Shown one piece after another: positions 9,346 to 17,379 of a stretch of DNA of 64,000 nucleotides. Each line of letters begins with the position of its first letter. Positions within the stretch are counted from its first letter, which is position 1. The position numbers and the translations under genes were made by a program. This DNA comes from Enterococcus caccae ATCC BAA-1240 (GTDB taxonomy: Bacteria; Bacillota; Bacilli; Lactobacillales; Enterococcaceae). The notes beneath the pieces were generated by a model. That model was not told the origin of the DNA, made no database searches, and saw only the letters and a program-made list of their open reading frames with translations. Where the stretch lies: positions 62,001 to 126,000 of the forward strand of contig NZ_KE136475.1 in assembly GCF_000407145.1 (NCBI RefSeq), read 5' to 3'.

Positions 9346-9657
9346 ATAGAGATAAAAAAATACTTTATCACAGGATTGATAATCAAATTGTCGGTGGCTA
9401 ACAAAAAACTAACTGTATTTAGTGTACAAAAATTTAGATGAATTTTCCGTTCTTTTCGAATGTTTATTAAGTTAATGGTAATTTTAGATTGAAAATGAAA
9501 CGTTATTGAAGCGGTATTAGTGAAAAACTGATACCGTTTTTTATGTATCAAAAAATAAATGAGTAAAACAATTGATTCAAACAGAGAACAAGTAACCTAT
9601 ATAGATTATGGGTTGGTTGACGTTTTTAGGTCGAGGCATCGTAGCAATCATAGATCC
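9346..9657 (+). other. Gene-free spacer related to the one behind toxin 1
   Basis: About 310 bp. 9394-9557 resembles 6639-6799 (shared GCTAACAAAA, TCTTTTCGAATGTTT and CGGTATTAGTG blocks) and ends in a terminator. No gene seen. Confidence 0.65.
9511..9542 (+). terminator. CGGTAT-type terminator behind immunity gene 2
   Basis: CGGTAT...ATACCG stem with a short A-rich loop, followed by TTTTTTAT. Confidence 0.65.
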
Positions 9658-9995
9658 AAATGATATCAAAGGAGCATGGGAAAATACGAAGGCGATGGGC
9701 AGTACGTTAAAAACAATCGGTTTGGGACTTCAAGGAGCCACGGATCCATGGTCATTGGCGAGAAACACATTTCGATAGAGCAAGTAAAGACCTGTATGAA
9801 AAAATATTAAAAAATAAAGAGTTTGCAAGTCAATTTTCTTTAGAAGAAATTGAAATATTTAAATCTGGAGGAGTTCCTAAAAGATTTACTTGGCACCATC
9901 ATCAAGATTCTGGTGTAATGCAGTTGGTTGCTAGGAAACTTCATAGACAAACTGGACATATTGGAGGCTTTAGTATCTGGGGTCCAGGAAATTAG
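9658..9995 (+). pseudogene. Orphan LXG toxin remnant with WHH-type nuclease tip
   Basis: No start codon or LXG domain. The first ~100 bp match the middle of LXG toxin 2 (about 7965-8065; reads DIKGAWENTK.MGSTLKTIG). The frame then changes near 9760 and continues as a toxin tip from about 9768 to TAG at 9995. It carries PKRFTWHHHQDSGVMQLV, HRQTGHIGG and a final WGPGN, the hallmarks of the WHH clade of HNH/EndoVII nucleases. The catalytic His cluster looks intact, so the tip could be active if joined to an LXG gene. As it stands it is a displaced, silent cassette with its immunity gene 14 bp downstream. Confidence 0.8.
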
Positions 9996-10009
9996 GGAGA
10001 GTATGAATT

Positions 10010-10444
10010 ATGTCAAAGATAGTTACATGGAAGAATTCAAATGGTAAACTACTGGGAAATGAAATTGTTGATGCTGAAAAACAACTAAATGTAAAGTTTC
10101 CACAGGATTATATTGAAGTAGTATCTGAAAACGATGGAGGATATCCTCACCCAAATAAGTTTAAGTTCAATGATAAGGAAGAAGTGTTTAATAATTTAAT
10201 AAGTTTTAAAGAGGATGACTATAGTAATATTTTTGAAGTCTTAGAAGATGTCTTCGATCGTATAGTTAAGGGCGTAATTCCTATTGCTGAGGATCCATTT
10301 GGTAATTTAATTTGTTTTGATTTTCGTGATAAGAAAGTACCAAATGTGATATTTTGGAATCATGAAGTAGCTGATAAGGATAGTGAAAAGTCCATTTTAT
10401 TTATATGTGAAACATTTACGGAGTTATTAAATATGCTTTATTAA
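10010..10444 (+). CDS. SUKH (SMI1/KNR4) immunity protein
   Basis: 144 residues with the SMI1/KNR4 signature: an early LNVKFPQDYIEVVSENDGG block, a mid GVIPIAEDPFGNLICFDF block and a C-terminal acidic ETFTELL helix. SUKH proteins commonly neutralise HNH-type nucleases, which fits the WHH tip just upstream. It remains intact although the toxin is a fragment. Confidence 0.88.
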   Translation: MSKIVTWKNSNGKLLGNEIVDAEKQLNVKFPQDYIEVVSENDGGYPHPNKFKFNDKEEVFNNLISFKEDDYSNIFEVLEDVFDRIVKGVIPIAEDPFGNLICFDFRDKKVPNVIFWNHEVADKDSEKSILFICETFTELLNMLY

Positions 10445-10527
10445 AAACGTACACTAGAGTTATTTATATTGAATTAGTAAGGAATTCAACTGATGTTTTC
10501 TGTAGAGGCAAAAAAATAGATTTTTTT

Positions 10528-10557
10528 ATGGAGTGAATTTTTTCACTCTATTTTTTT
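10528..10557 (+). terminator. Intrinsic terminator behind SUKH gene
   Basis: GGAGTGA / TCACTCT stem with an A/T loop followed by a T-run. Confidence 0.65.
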
Positions 10558-10659
10558 GATTCGATGATTGAATACACTTCTCAATAGTTTATCTCAATTC
10601 GGTTCAGTATTGATAGACATTTCCATAATGCATTTCTTGTTTCAATATGCTGAATTCTC

Positions 10660-11299
10660 CTTTAAAGCAGCAACGAAAGCCACGACTTTAAAGTTGCCTC
10701 GATGGTCGATAAAGGCTTGAGGTACGGAGATGATGCCTTAAAAGCCTTTATGACAAAAGTAAAGAATATTCCAATGCCAATAATGGACGAAATAGCTCTT
10801 GCAGGTGGAGGAAGCGTCAAAGTTGTTGGTAAGGGAACGTTGGATGATTATATGAAGGCAGCAAAAGCTAACTTTAGTAAGGGTAGTGGCGCTGTTGATG
10901 ATGTGGCTAAGAAATTAAAATCCGATGATTTTACTAAAGATCTATTAGAAACGAAGCCTAAAAATTCTCTCGATCCTAAAAAAATGGTTGGATAAAGGTG
11001 GAGAAATTGATATATTAGACGATGGGACATGGGTATACAAAGATTGGGATGGCAATGTTATTAAATATACAGACGGATATCCTGATTTTAAAGAAGCTGG
11101 ATTTGTCAGAAATGAAGTTACATTAGAAGACGGCTTTACAACAAGATCTAAGGATTTTCGAGAAGCTGATAAAATATCTCCCAAAAAACCTGATGGAACA
11201 TGGCATTATCATCAAGATGGAAAAACACTACAGGATGTACCGACTTTGGTCCGCAGAAGGTTTACACATAAAGGTGGGTTTGCATTAAAAAAGAAATAA
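10660..11299 (+). pseudogene. Orphan LXG toxin remnant with colicin-DNase-like tip, frameshifted
   Basis: Begins in sequence matching LXG toxin 2 (about 8275-8435) with a 13-base deletion near 10690. It then runs as KAFMTKVKNIPMPIMDEIAL and a linker to a run of seven A at 10978-10984. Six A would join this frame to WLDKGGEIDILDDGTW and on to the tip. The tip has DGTWHYHQDGKTLQDVP, then TLVRRRFTHKGG, which resembles colicin-DNase/HNH tips (W-H-H...V-P...H...H.GG), but Arg stands where a His is expected. It lacks start, LXG domain and a single frame, so it is a displaced, probably dead cassette. Confidence 0.75.
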
Positions 11300-11311
11300 T
11301 GAGGTGAAATA

Positions 11312-11758
11312 ATGAATAATATTAACGGATTTGGTTACGTATCAGATGTAGATATTTTATCTTTGGAAGAAAAATTTGATATTGTATTTCCAGATGACTA
11401 TAAAGAGTTTTTAGAAAATTATAACGGAGGGTTACCTAAAAAAAATTATTTAATCACTCATTTAGCCAATACAGGAGAAGAAATAGTTTTGGGTTCATTG
11501 CTTGGAATAAGTGAAAATGAAAATTTTGATTTAGGAACTTGGTTTTTTGAATATGAAGATGAACTTCCGCCATCAAGCTTTATAATTGGTACTGAATATA
11601 ATTCAGGTTTATTTATTATGATAACCATTGGAGATGAAAAGGGAGTTTATTTTTGGGATGATGCACAAGAACTAGAAGGCTCTTCAGATGAAGAAAATGT
11701 ATATTGGGTAGCAGACACATTTAATGGATTTTTAAAAAGTTTCACTATCAAAGATTAA
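11312..11758 (+). CDS. SUKH (SMI1/KNR4) immunity protein
   Basis: 148 residues. FPDDYKEFLENYNGG near residue 30, SSFIIGTEYNSGLFIMI in the middle and DTFNGFLKSF at the end follow the SMI1/KNR4 layout. It lies 12 bp behind the colicin-DNase-like remnant and is presumably its antidote. The start follows AATGAGGTG. Confidence 0.85.
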   Translation: MNNINGFGYVSDVDILSLEEKFDIVFPDDYKEFLENYNGGLPKKNYLITHLANTGEEIVLGSLLGISENENFDLGTWFFEYEDELPPSSFIIGTEYNSGLFIMITIGDEKGVYFWDDAQELEGSSDEENVYWVADTFNGFLKSFTIKD

Positions 11759-11922
11759 ATAATCATCATTATTATGTCTCTGCTTATATTTTATGTAATA
11801 GTTTTTAAAGAGTAAAAATAGAGAATCTACGGTAAGGGGATTCTCTGCTGATGAGAGAATGTTAGAATTAGAAAAAAGTCTGGGAATATTTGTAAATATC
11901 CATCAGAAGTAGGTTGAAATAA

Positions 11923-12522
11923 ATGAGAGAATTTAAACAAAAATTAGGAAGTAAAGAATTTATAGCTACTGTAGAAAAAGAGTTAGAGCCTCAATTGTTA
12001 AGCCTGTTCTACATTCTAAAAAATATGAATGAGGAAGAGTTAATAAATGGATTTTCATTCCAAATTGGCTGGTCAATTTATTTTTTAGAAGAAATAAATA
12101 AGGACTCATTCGTTATACTAACAAGTGATACTAGCAAAAATCCTTTTGAAGATAAGACTAAAGATTTAACCTTGGCACTATGGGTACAGTTAGAACAAGA
12201 TCATTTTTTGAGAAAACTAAATTTAGAAGGCAAATCAATTAGTTTTAGCGATAAAATCATACTTCAAAAAAATATTTTAACTTTCGATACAATGTATATG
12301 CAAAGATCTAGTGATGTGGAACCAGGTGATTCAGGTTGGTATATAGGTAGTATAGAAGAGGATAATTCAGAAGAAGATCTATATGCCTTATATGCTTATC
12401 AACTTTTAAAACAAAAACCTGAGATAATTCAAGTTCTGGCTCTCCCAGATGAATATATGGTAATTTATGAAAATAATGAAATAAAAACTGTATTGAATGA
12501 AAATGATGAACCAGTTCTTTAA
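11923..12522 (+). CDS. Orphan immunity protein with Imm33/DUF2185 C-terminal domain
   Basis: 199 residues. The C-terminal half contains RSSDVEPGDSGWYIGS followed by an acidic stretch and LALPDEYMVIYENN, the DUF2185 (immunity 33) pattern. The N-terminal ~110 residues are a helix plus beta region I do not recognise. No toxin lies immediately upstream; only ~160 bp with a weak inverted repeat (11822-11849) precedes it. Confidence 0.7.
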   Translation: MREFKQKLGSKEFIATVEKELEPQLLSLFYILKNMNEEELINGFSFQIGWSIYFLEEINKDSFVILTSDTSKNPFEDKTKDLTLALWVQLEQDHFLRKLNLEGKSISFSDKIILQKNILTFDTMYMQRSSDVEPGDSGWYIGSIEEDNSEEDLYALYAYQLLKQKPEIIQVLALPDEYMVIYENNEIKTVLNENDEPVL

Positions 12523-12578
12523 AAAATATATGAGCAAAAGCTATACTTATTTACGATAAAATAAGGGAATAACGACTT

Positions 12579-13010
12579 ATGACTAAATGTATAGAAGATA
12601 ATAGTGGGAATGTTTTTTACAATGTAAAAATTGAAGACATAATTGAAGTAGAAACGGTATTAGAATTAGAAATTCCTAAAGAACTAAAGGAATTCTTTTT
12701 GAGTGTAGGTTATGGTTTTATAAAAGGCTCTGAATATAATATTAACCGTATAATGGATCCTTATTCTATAAGAGATTTTAAATTAAAACAAAATGATTAT
12801 AAATTTTTTCCTGATATTGAAGTTTATGATGATTTAGAAAATGAATTGGTATTTTTCGAAGCGAATGAAACCGCGATGATTTCAATAAAAATATCTAATA
12901 ATGAGAGAAATGAAATTTATTATGATGAATTTAAGATAGCCGACTCGCTAGAAGAATTTTTAAAAAAGATTTCGGAAGATGATGAATATTATCTAGAGTT
13001 AATAGATTAA
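12579..13010 (+). CDS. Orphan SUKH (SMI1/KNR4) immunity protein
   Basis: 143 residues with IPKELKEFFLSVGYGFIKG, RIMDPYSIRDF and a C-terminal IADSLEEFLKKI helix, matching the SMI1/KNR4 layout. No toxin remnant is adjacent. It is the last immunity gene of the module-1 graveyard and is followed by a strong terminator. Confidence 0.8.
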   Translation: MTKCIEDNSGNVFYNVKIEDIIEVETVLELEIPKELKEFFLSVGYGFIKGSEYNINRIMDPYSIRDFKLKQNDYKFFPDIEVYDDLENELVFFEANETAMISIKISNNERNEIYYDEFKIADSLEEFLKKISEDDEYYLELID

Positions 13011-13030
13011 TCAGTTTCAATAAGTCTAGT

Positions 13031-13067
13031 AAAACGGTATCAGCGAAAAATGCTGATACCGTTTTTT
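13031..13067 (+). terminator. Strong intrinsic terminator closing the first immunity array
   Basis: AAAACGGTATCAGC / GCTGATACCGTTTTTT, a 14-bp stem with a 7-base loop and T-run. Third member of the CGGTAT hairpin family. Confidence 0.85.
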
Positions 13068-13282
13068 GTGCATAATTGTAGGATAATCAAATTTTCGATA
13101 AGAGAACTGTTTAAATAATAAAAGACTTATTGAAATACATCAGAACAAGTTCAATGTATTTTATAGATTCTTAATAATCTAATGGTTAAAAACTAAGCCA
13201 GAGAGCAGTATTAAAAAGTAAAATTCTTACTATAAAAACAGTGTAAGTTCCCAAATGATGGTGTTTACACAGCATTTCCTAC

Positions 13283-13492
13283 TCATTTCAACCGAATTAT
13301 TTCAGTTATATCATCAATGTCCAAAGCATCGGCTATCCTCTCAATATGTGGCAAATAAATTTTCTCTCTTTTATTATTAGCCAATTTATTAACAATTGAA
13401 GGCTCGATATCTGATAAACGAGCAAGTTCTCTTAAAGAGATTCCCCTATCTTCAACTAGTTGTTTCAAACGAATTTCTACTTTTCTTTCCAT
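13283..13492 (-). CDS. Small XRE-family repressor
   Basis: 69 residues, a single helix-turn-helix domain (LRELARLSDIEPSIVNKLAN with flanking helices) and nothing else. The start is the ATG at 13492, which has AAAGGGAGAG upstream; the longer upstream open frame has no site. Divergent from the gene at 13598 with ~105 bp between, so it probably regulates that gene and itself. Confidence 0.8.
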   Translation of the reverse strand: MERKVEIRLKQLVEDRGISLRELARLSDIEPSIVNKLANNKREKIYLPHIERIADALDIDDITEIIRLK

Positions 13493-13514
13493 AGAATTCT
13501 CTCCCTTTTTAGTG

Positions 13515-13543
13515 TTGTTTATAAGAACATCATATAGTATAAT
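13515..13543 (+). promoter_or_regulatory. SigA-type promoter for the 96-residue protein gene
   Basis: TTGTTT, 17-bp spacer, TATAAT, ending ~55 bp before the ATG at 13598. It lies in the divergent region shared with the XRE gene. Confidence 0.7.
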
Positions 13544-13597
13544 AAAAAAAGAAGTGGTGTTTGTATAAGCATCAATTCTGAAAAAAGGAGGAGAATT

Positions 13598-13888
13598 ATG
13601 GAAAATCAAAGTGTAAAGACAAAAAATAATCAACCGATTAAAATGATAAGTTATCAGGAGGTATATTCTCTGCATGATCTGTTGGAACAACTAAATTCAT
13701 GGGAGCGTACTTTAAAACTACTAAATGAATTTTTTAGCGATCAAAAACGTCCTGTTAATAAAAAGAAAATAGCGAGTGAATACCATGCTTGTTCTCAGAT
13801 ATTCACTACTTTCCACAATGATTTTTCACAAACCTTACAAAAAATGGAAAGCCAGATTATCATTTTGAGAGGCAAAGAAAAAATTTAA
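13598..13888 (+). CDS. Small helical protein of unknown function
   Basis: 96 residues, soluble, mostly helical (MENQSVKTKNNQPIKMISYQ..., then SWERTLKLLNEFF), with a near-perfect AAAAAGGAGGAG site and a good promoter. No family recognised. It is divergent from the XRE gene and sits between the immunity array and the duplicated essC end. It could be a partner of the XRE regulator; no toxin motif or membrane segment is seen. Confidence 0.65.
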   Translation: MENQSVKTKNNQPIKMISYQEVYSLHDLLEQLNSWERTLKLLNEFFSDQKRPVNKKKIASEYHACSQIFTTFHNDFSQTLQKMESQIIILRGKEKI

Positions 13889-13930
13889 TGAAATAGAAAT
13901 GTTGTTTAAAAGCTTAGAACAAATTAGCAA

Positions 13931-13985
13931 GTAAACCAAAAAAATTAGACTAAAAAATCTAACTTTTTTTGGTTTACTACAAGTT
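13931..13985 (+). terminator. Long AT-rich terminator hairpin
   Basis: GTAAACCAAAAAAATTAGA pairs with TCTAAC(T)7GGTTTAC around a short loop. The palindrome is near perfect and works on either strand. Confidence 0.75.
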
Positions 13986-14054
13986 GATTTATGTGTCTGG
14001 GCTTTTTTGTTTTGTATCAAAAATAAAAACTGAACGAATTAAATAACGGAAGAA

Positions 14055-14408
14055 GTTCGTCAGGACGCAACAGATCCAGAACCAATGTTTGTCTATGTTC
14101 CAGAAGCACATCTGTTTGGAGATAAGACATTCATTACCAATGATGCAATTGATGTCTATCTAAGAAAAGCAGCGAAAGTGAAGATTTACTTTATTTTCCA
14201 AGGCAATCAAAAACAAATTGAAAATAGCTTCGATGACTTTAATAAACGACTACGTACGAATATCCCAGCAGGGATGATCGGTACACGTTTAGCGGATCAA
14301 GGATTTATCAATGTGAAATCAGGCTATAGTGAACCGACAGTTGAACTAGATGAGTCTCATTTCTTTGTTGGACGAAATGCTTGTCGAGTGAAGTTGGTTA
14401 GTGAATAG
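14055..14408 (+). pseudogene. Duplicated 3' end of essC
   Basis: Sequence matching essC from about base 2810 onward. From the first internal ATG (14085) it reads 107 residues that differ from the EssC C-terminus at one position (Val to Leu). 14172-14335 is identical to 2928-3091. There is no start or ATPase domain, and the upstream essC is missing. The match continues through the stop, the spacer, the ribosome site and the first codons of the next gene (to about 14463). It marks where a second essC-linked module was inserted. Confidence 0.92.
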
Positions 14409-14440
14409 TTGATAGTTTAAGTGTAAAAGGAGGTAAAACG

Positions 14441-14878
14441 ATGAGTAAAGACGATGCAGCAGAAAGAAAACGACAAGAGAGTAATGGTCGAAATCGCCAA
14501 GAAGCAACAAAATGGCAACGTATCGCAAATGAGCGACAAGCAAATTATGATCGAAATCAAAAAAAATTAGAACGATTGAAAGAAGCAAAACGAGCGTTAA
14601 ATAAGTCAATGTCGTCCTTCTCCAAATTCGAAAATGAAGTCAATCAATACTCAACAAAATTGAGTACGGGACAGTTTAAAGGTACGCTTCGTACAAAATT
14701 CGATCAGAAGGCTAAAAAAATGGGGACAGCTTTGCATAAAGAAGAAAACAAGCATCAACAAAATTTATCCAAACTAGATGCAGAAATAGCAAAGAAAGAG
14801 TTAGAGCAAGGTGATTTGATGAGTGCTGTCGGAAGCGCCTTTGATATGGCAAAAAATTTCTTAGCCTCTATTTTTTAG
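14441..14878 (+). CDS. DUF3958-like helical LXG-partner protein (module 2)
   Basis: 145 residues, paralogue of the protein at 3197 (same length, same first eight residues, same ribosome site), charged and coiled-coil throughout. It heads module 2 behind the essC fragment, so its transcription cannot come from the real essC unless through the whole first module; a separate promoter has to exist. Confidence 0.75.
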   Translation: MSKDDAAERKRQESNGRNRQEATKWQRIANERQANYDRNQKKLERLKEAKRALNKSMSSFSKFENEVNQYSTKLSTGQFKGTLRTKFDQKAKKMGTALHKEENKHQQNLSKLDAEIAKKELEQGDLMSAVGSAFDMAKNFLASIF

Positions 14879-14900
14879 TAAGAAAAAGGAGAGATGAATT

Positions 14901-15212
14901 ATGGCAATAGGTGTTGATAAACAAGTCTGGGATGGTGCGGTTAACAAAGCAGAGAGTGCAGTATCAAGCATTTCAAAACCAACCATCAACAATTTAGGGA
15001 AAACAACATTGAAGCGATTCAAAAAAATAATTGAAACACAAAAGAAACTTGCAAATACAGTAGAATCCTTCAAAAATGTTTCGAAAACAGATACGCAAAA
15101 AATGAAAAAAGTTGCGGAACATATTGTTAGTGAAGACAAGCAAGCATCTAAATCATTTAAACAAAATACAACATTATTTGAGCAAAATACATCTAAAGTG
15201 AGGTTCAATTAA
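14901..15212 (+). CDS. DUF3130/TIGR04197-like LXG-partner protein (module 2)
   Basis: 103 residues, paralogue of 3658-3951 with a near-duplicated SFKQNTTLFEQNTSKV segment at the C-terminus. AAAAAGGAGAG ribosome site. The TAA stop shares its last base with the ATG of the next gene, repeating the arrangement of module 1. Confidence 0.75.
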   Translation: MAIGVDKQVWDGAVNKAESAVSSISKPTINNLGKTTLKRFKKIIETQKKLANTVESFKNVSKTDTQKMKKVAEHIVSEDKQASKSFKQNTTLFEQNTSKVRFN

Positions 15213-15922
15213 TGGCGAGTTATGATACAAAAAAATTCTTCGAAGAGGTTCTAGCAAATGATGATTCTTTACTTTTTGAGGTAACGAATGAGTTGATTAC
15301 AACAGGCGTTTTATTAGGAACGAACTTTCCTTTGTTAAAAGGAATTTATAAAGCCTATCGTAATGAAGAAGAACAATTCGAACATAAGCCAATGGTTGGT
15401 GCTAAATTGACGGTCTCTTTTGATCATGATACTCAACGTGTAGTGCTTGATCGTCAAACTAGTCAAGTAGAACTGACCAATGAACAGTTTCTTCAGTATA
15501 TGGGGAAAATCGATGTTGCCTTTGCGCCGATTTATCCAGTTGGAACAACGGTTGAATTAGATGAAAGTATGTTAACAGAAGAACTAGCTGAACTCTTTAA
15601 AAAGGAAGAGCTAGGCGCAGTTGTCACGTTAAGCGGTCGGAAGATTCCTCTGATGAGCGGTTTTGAGCAATATATTGTAGATTATCTGGGTCATTTGTGG
15701 CCTTATGGTGAGATTCATGGGAATGATCCGATTTTGATTTCTAATATGATGATCAAACGAGTGATTGCGGAAAGTCTTACAAATGAGTATGAAGAAGCGT
15801 TTGCTTTTGATGGTTTACGTGCGACTCAGGTAACCAAGCAACAAGTTTCAACAGCGTATATGAAACCTGAGGATACAATTGCTTATTTTGAAGTGTTATC
15901 TGGACTTTCAGGAGAAGAATAA
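15212..15922 (+). CDS. DUF4176-containing T7SS accessory protein (module 2)
   Basis: 236 residues, full-length paralogue of 3951-4661 with the same DUF4176 blocks (PIYPVGTTVELDES ... GAVVTLSGRKIPLM ... YLGHLWPYGEIHGND). Both copies have the same length and the ISNMMIKRVIAES block. Likely accessory or chaperone for LXG toxin 3. Confidence 0.8.
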   Translation: MASYDTKKFFEEVLANDDSLLFEVTNELITTGVLLGTNFPLLKGIYKAYRNEEEQFEHKPMVGAKLTVSFDHDTQRVVLDRQTSQVELTNEQFLQYMGKIDVAFAPIYPVGTTVELDESMLTEELAELFKKEELGAVVTLSGRKIPLMSGFEQYIVDYLGHLWPYGEIHGNDPILISNMMIKRVIAESLTNEYEEAFAFDGLRATQVTKQQVSTAYMKPEDTIAYFEVLSGLSGEE

Positions 15923-15951
15923 TAGGATGAATGCATGGAAAGGAGTGTATT

Positions 15952-17379
15952 ATGGGATTTTATGTCGATACAGCAGAAATGAAGAAAGCAGTAGAAGAGT
16001 ATCAAAAGCTTTCTAAGACAGCGCAAAGTCAATTAAATACTGCAAAAAACGCAATGAATGGTATAATTAACAGTAACGCACTGTCTGGTAAAGTAGGACA
16101 GGCTATATCAGCGGATATCAATAATAACCAGAATGCCGTAATTGTTGGATTGAAAAGTAGTTATCTAGCCGTTGAAATGGAGTTACGCCAAGCGTATCAG
16201 GATTTTAAAGGAACAACAGGCGAATCATCCGATTCAGCAGTCCTTAGTGAAGAAGTCCTGATCAAAGCAAAATCAGATATTGACAAGATGAAACAAACTT
16301 ATCAAGAACAAGTGAAAAGTTTCCAGTCAGTGTATAGTAGTATTTCTGATTTGATTTCATTATCCGCATCAAAGAGCGATTTTAATCAAGTAGCGGACGC
16401 GACGAAAAAATATGCGGATGAAATCATTCAAAAAGTCAATCAGTTCGATAGCAAGCAAGGCAATTCAGCTAATGAAGACATGATTCAGTCTTTAGGTACA
16501 CAAATTAAAGCTGCACAGAAAGTCGGAGGATTAGGTTATACCGATCCACGTTTCCTTGCCTTTGCGAACAGTACTGCCTTAGCAGATAATGTTCAAGCGT
16601 TTCAAAAAAAGGTGACTGAAGCAGATGAAAAGCAACGAAAAACGAAAGAAAAAGATCTGAACTCAATGACGCCATCAGAAATGATTGCGAAGTATGGGGT
16701 GGATGATCCAGATGTGAAGAAGCGGATAAATGATATTAACAGAGGGATTGCTTTTACAGCATTAAATAACTCAATTGAAGGATTAGGATATGGTCAAGGT
16801 TTAAGTGACGGTATTTTACAAGGACTTAAAATAACGGGTAAAAATATGAGAGTTGATGCCTTACGAATGGGAAGTAGAAGTATATCTTCTAATGAAATGT
16901 CGAGAATAGGAAAACGAGCACGTGCTTTAGAGGGCGTGGGAGACGATCTAATAGATGCTTCTAATGCTGTCTCTGGCAGCAAGGTTTGGAAAGGTTTAGG
17001 AATTTTTGGAACAGTAGCAGGGGCAGCATTTGACTATAATGATCAAATGACTCAACACAATGATCAGGCAAGGGCTATCAAAAATACGGTGGCTCATACA
17101 GCAATCGGAGCAGGAGGAGCAGCCGTTGGTGGACAAATTGGTGCGGTACTAGGAACAGCTTTTCCCGTACCTGTGATAGGTACCTTAGTAGGTGCTGGAA
17201 TTGGGATAGCAGTTGGTACAGTTGGCTCCAAAATATATGATTGGGTAGAATCAGGAGCAGCCAAAAAAAGTTTTGATAAAAAAGCGGAAAAAGTATCAGA
17301 AACAATTAATAATGTCAAAGAAAATGCAAGTAAATGGTTTTCTAATGTTGGAAAATCATTAGGAGGAGCTTTTAATTGA
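15952..17379 (+). CDS. LXG toxin 3 with glycine-zipper (membrane-active) tail
   Basis: 475 residues counted from the ATG at 15952, which has GGAAAGGAG upstream. LXG domain at 1-210 (MGFYVDTAEMKKAVEEYQKL). The C-terminal third is a Gly/Ala-rich hydrophobic zone (about 340-425: VAGAAFDY, then GAGGAAVGGQIGAVLG and GTLVGAGIGIAVGTVG) with repeated GxxxG spacing, followed by an amphipathic tail. LXG toxins with glycine zippers (TelE-type) permeabilise membranes. The overlapping gene encodes a membrane protein, which fits a membrane-acting toxin. Confidence 0.88.
   Translation: MGFYVDTAEMKKAVEEYQKLSKTAQSQLNTAKNAMNGIINSNALSGKVGQAISADINNNQNAVIVGLKSSYLAVEMELRQAYQDFKGTTGESSDSAVLSEEVLIKAKSDIDKMKQTYQEQVKSFQSVYSSISDLISLSASKSDFNQVADATKKYADEIIQKVNQFDSKQGNSANEDMIQSLGTQIKAAQKVGGLGYTDPRFLAFANSTALADNVQAFQKKVTEADEKQRKTKEKDLNSMTPSEMIAKYGVDDPDVKKRINDINRGIAFTALNNSIEGLGYGQGLSDGILQGLKITGKNMRVDALRMGSRSISSNEMSRIGKRARALEGVGDDLIDASNAVSGSKVWKGLGIFGTVAGAAFDYNDQMTQHNDQARAIKNTVAHTAIGAGGAAVGGQIGAVLGTAFPVPVIGTLVGAGIGIAVGTVGSKIYDWVESGAAKKSFDKKAEKVSETINNVKENASKWFSNVGKSLGGAFN

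Noticed and set aside
13493-13690. N-terminal extension of the XRE protein to 135 residues
   Set aside because: The extension overlaps the divergent promoter and the next gene, while the ATG at 13492 has a strong ribosome site.
14055-14408. Second functional EssC-like protein
   Set aside because: Only the last ~118 codons are present, with no ribosome site at the internal ATG and no ATPase motif.
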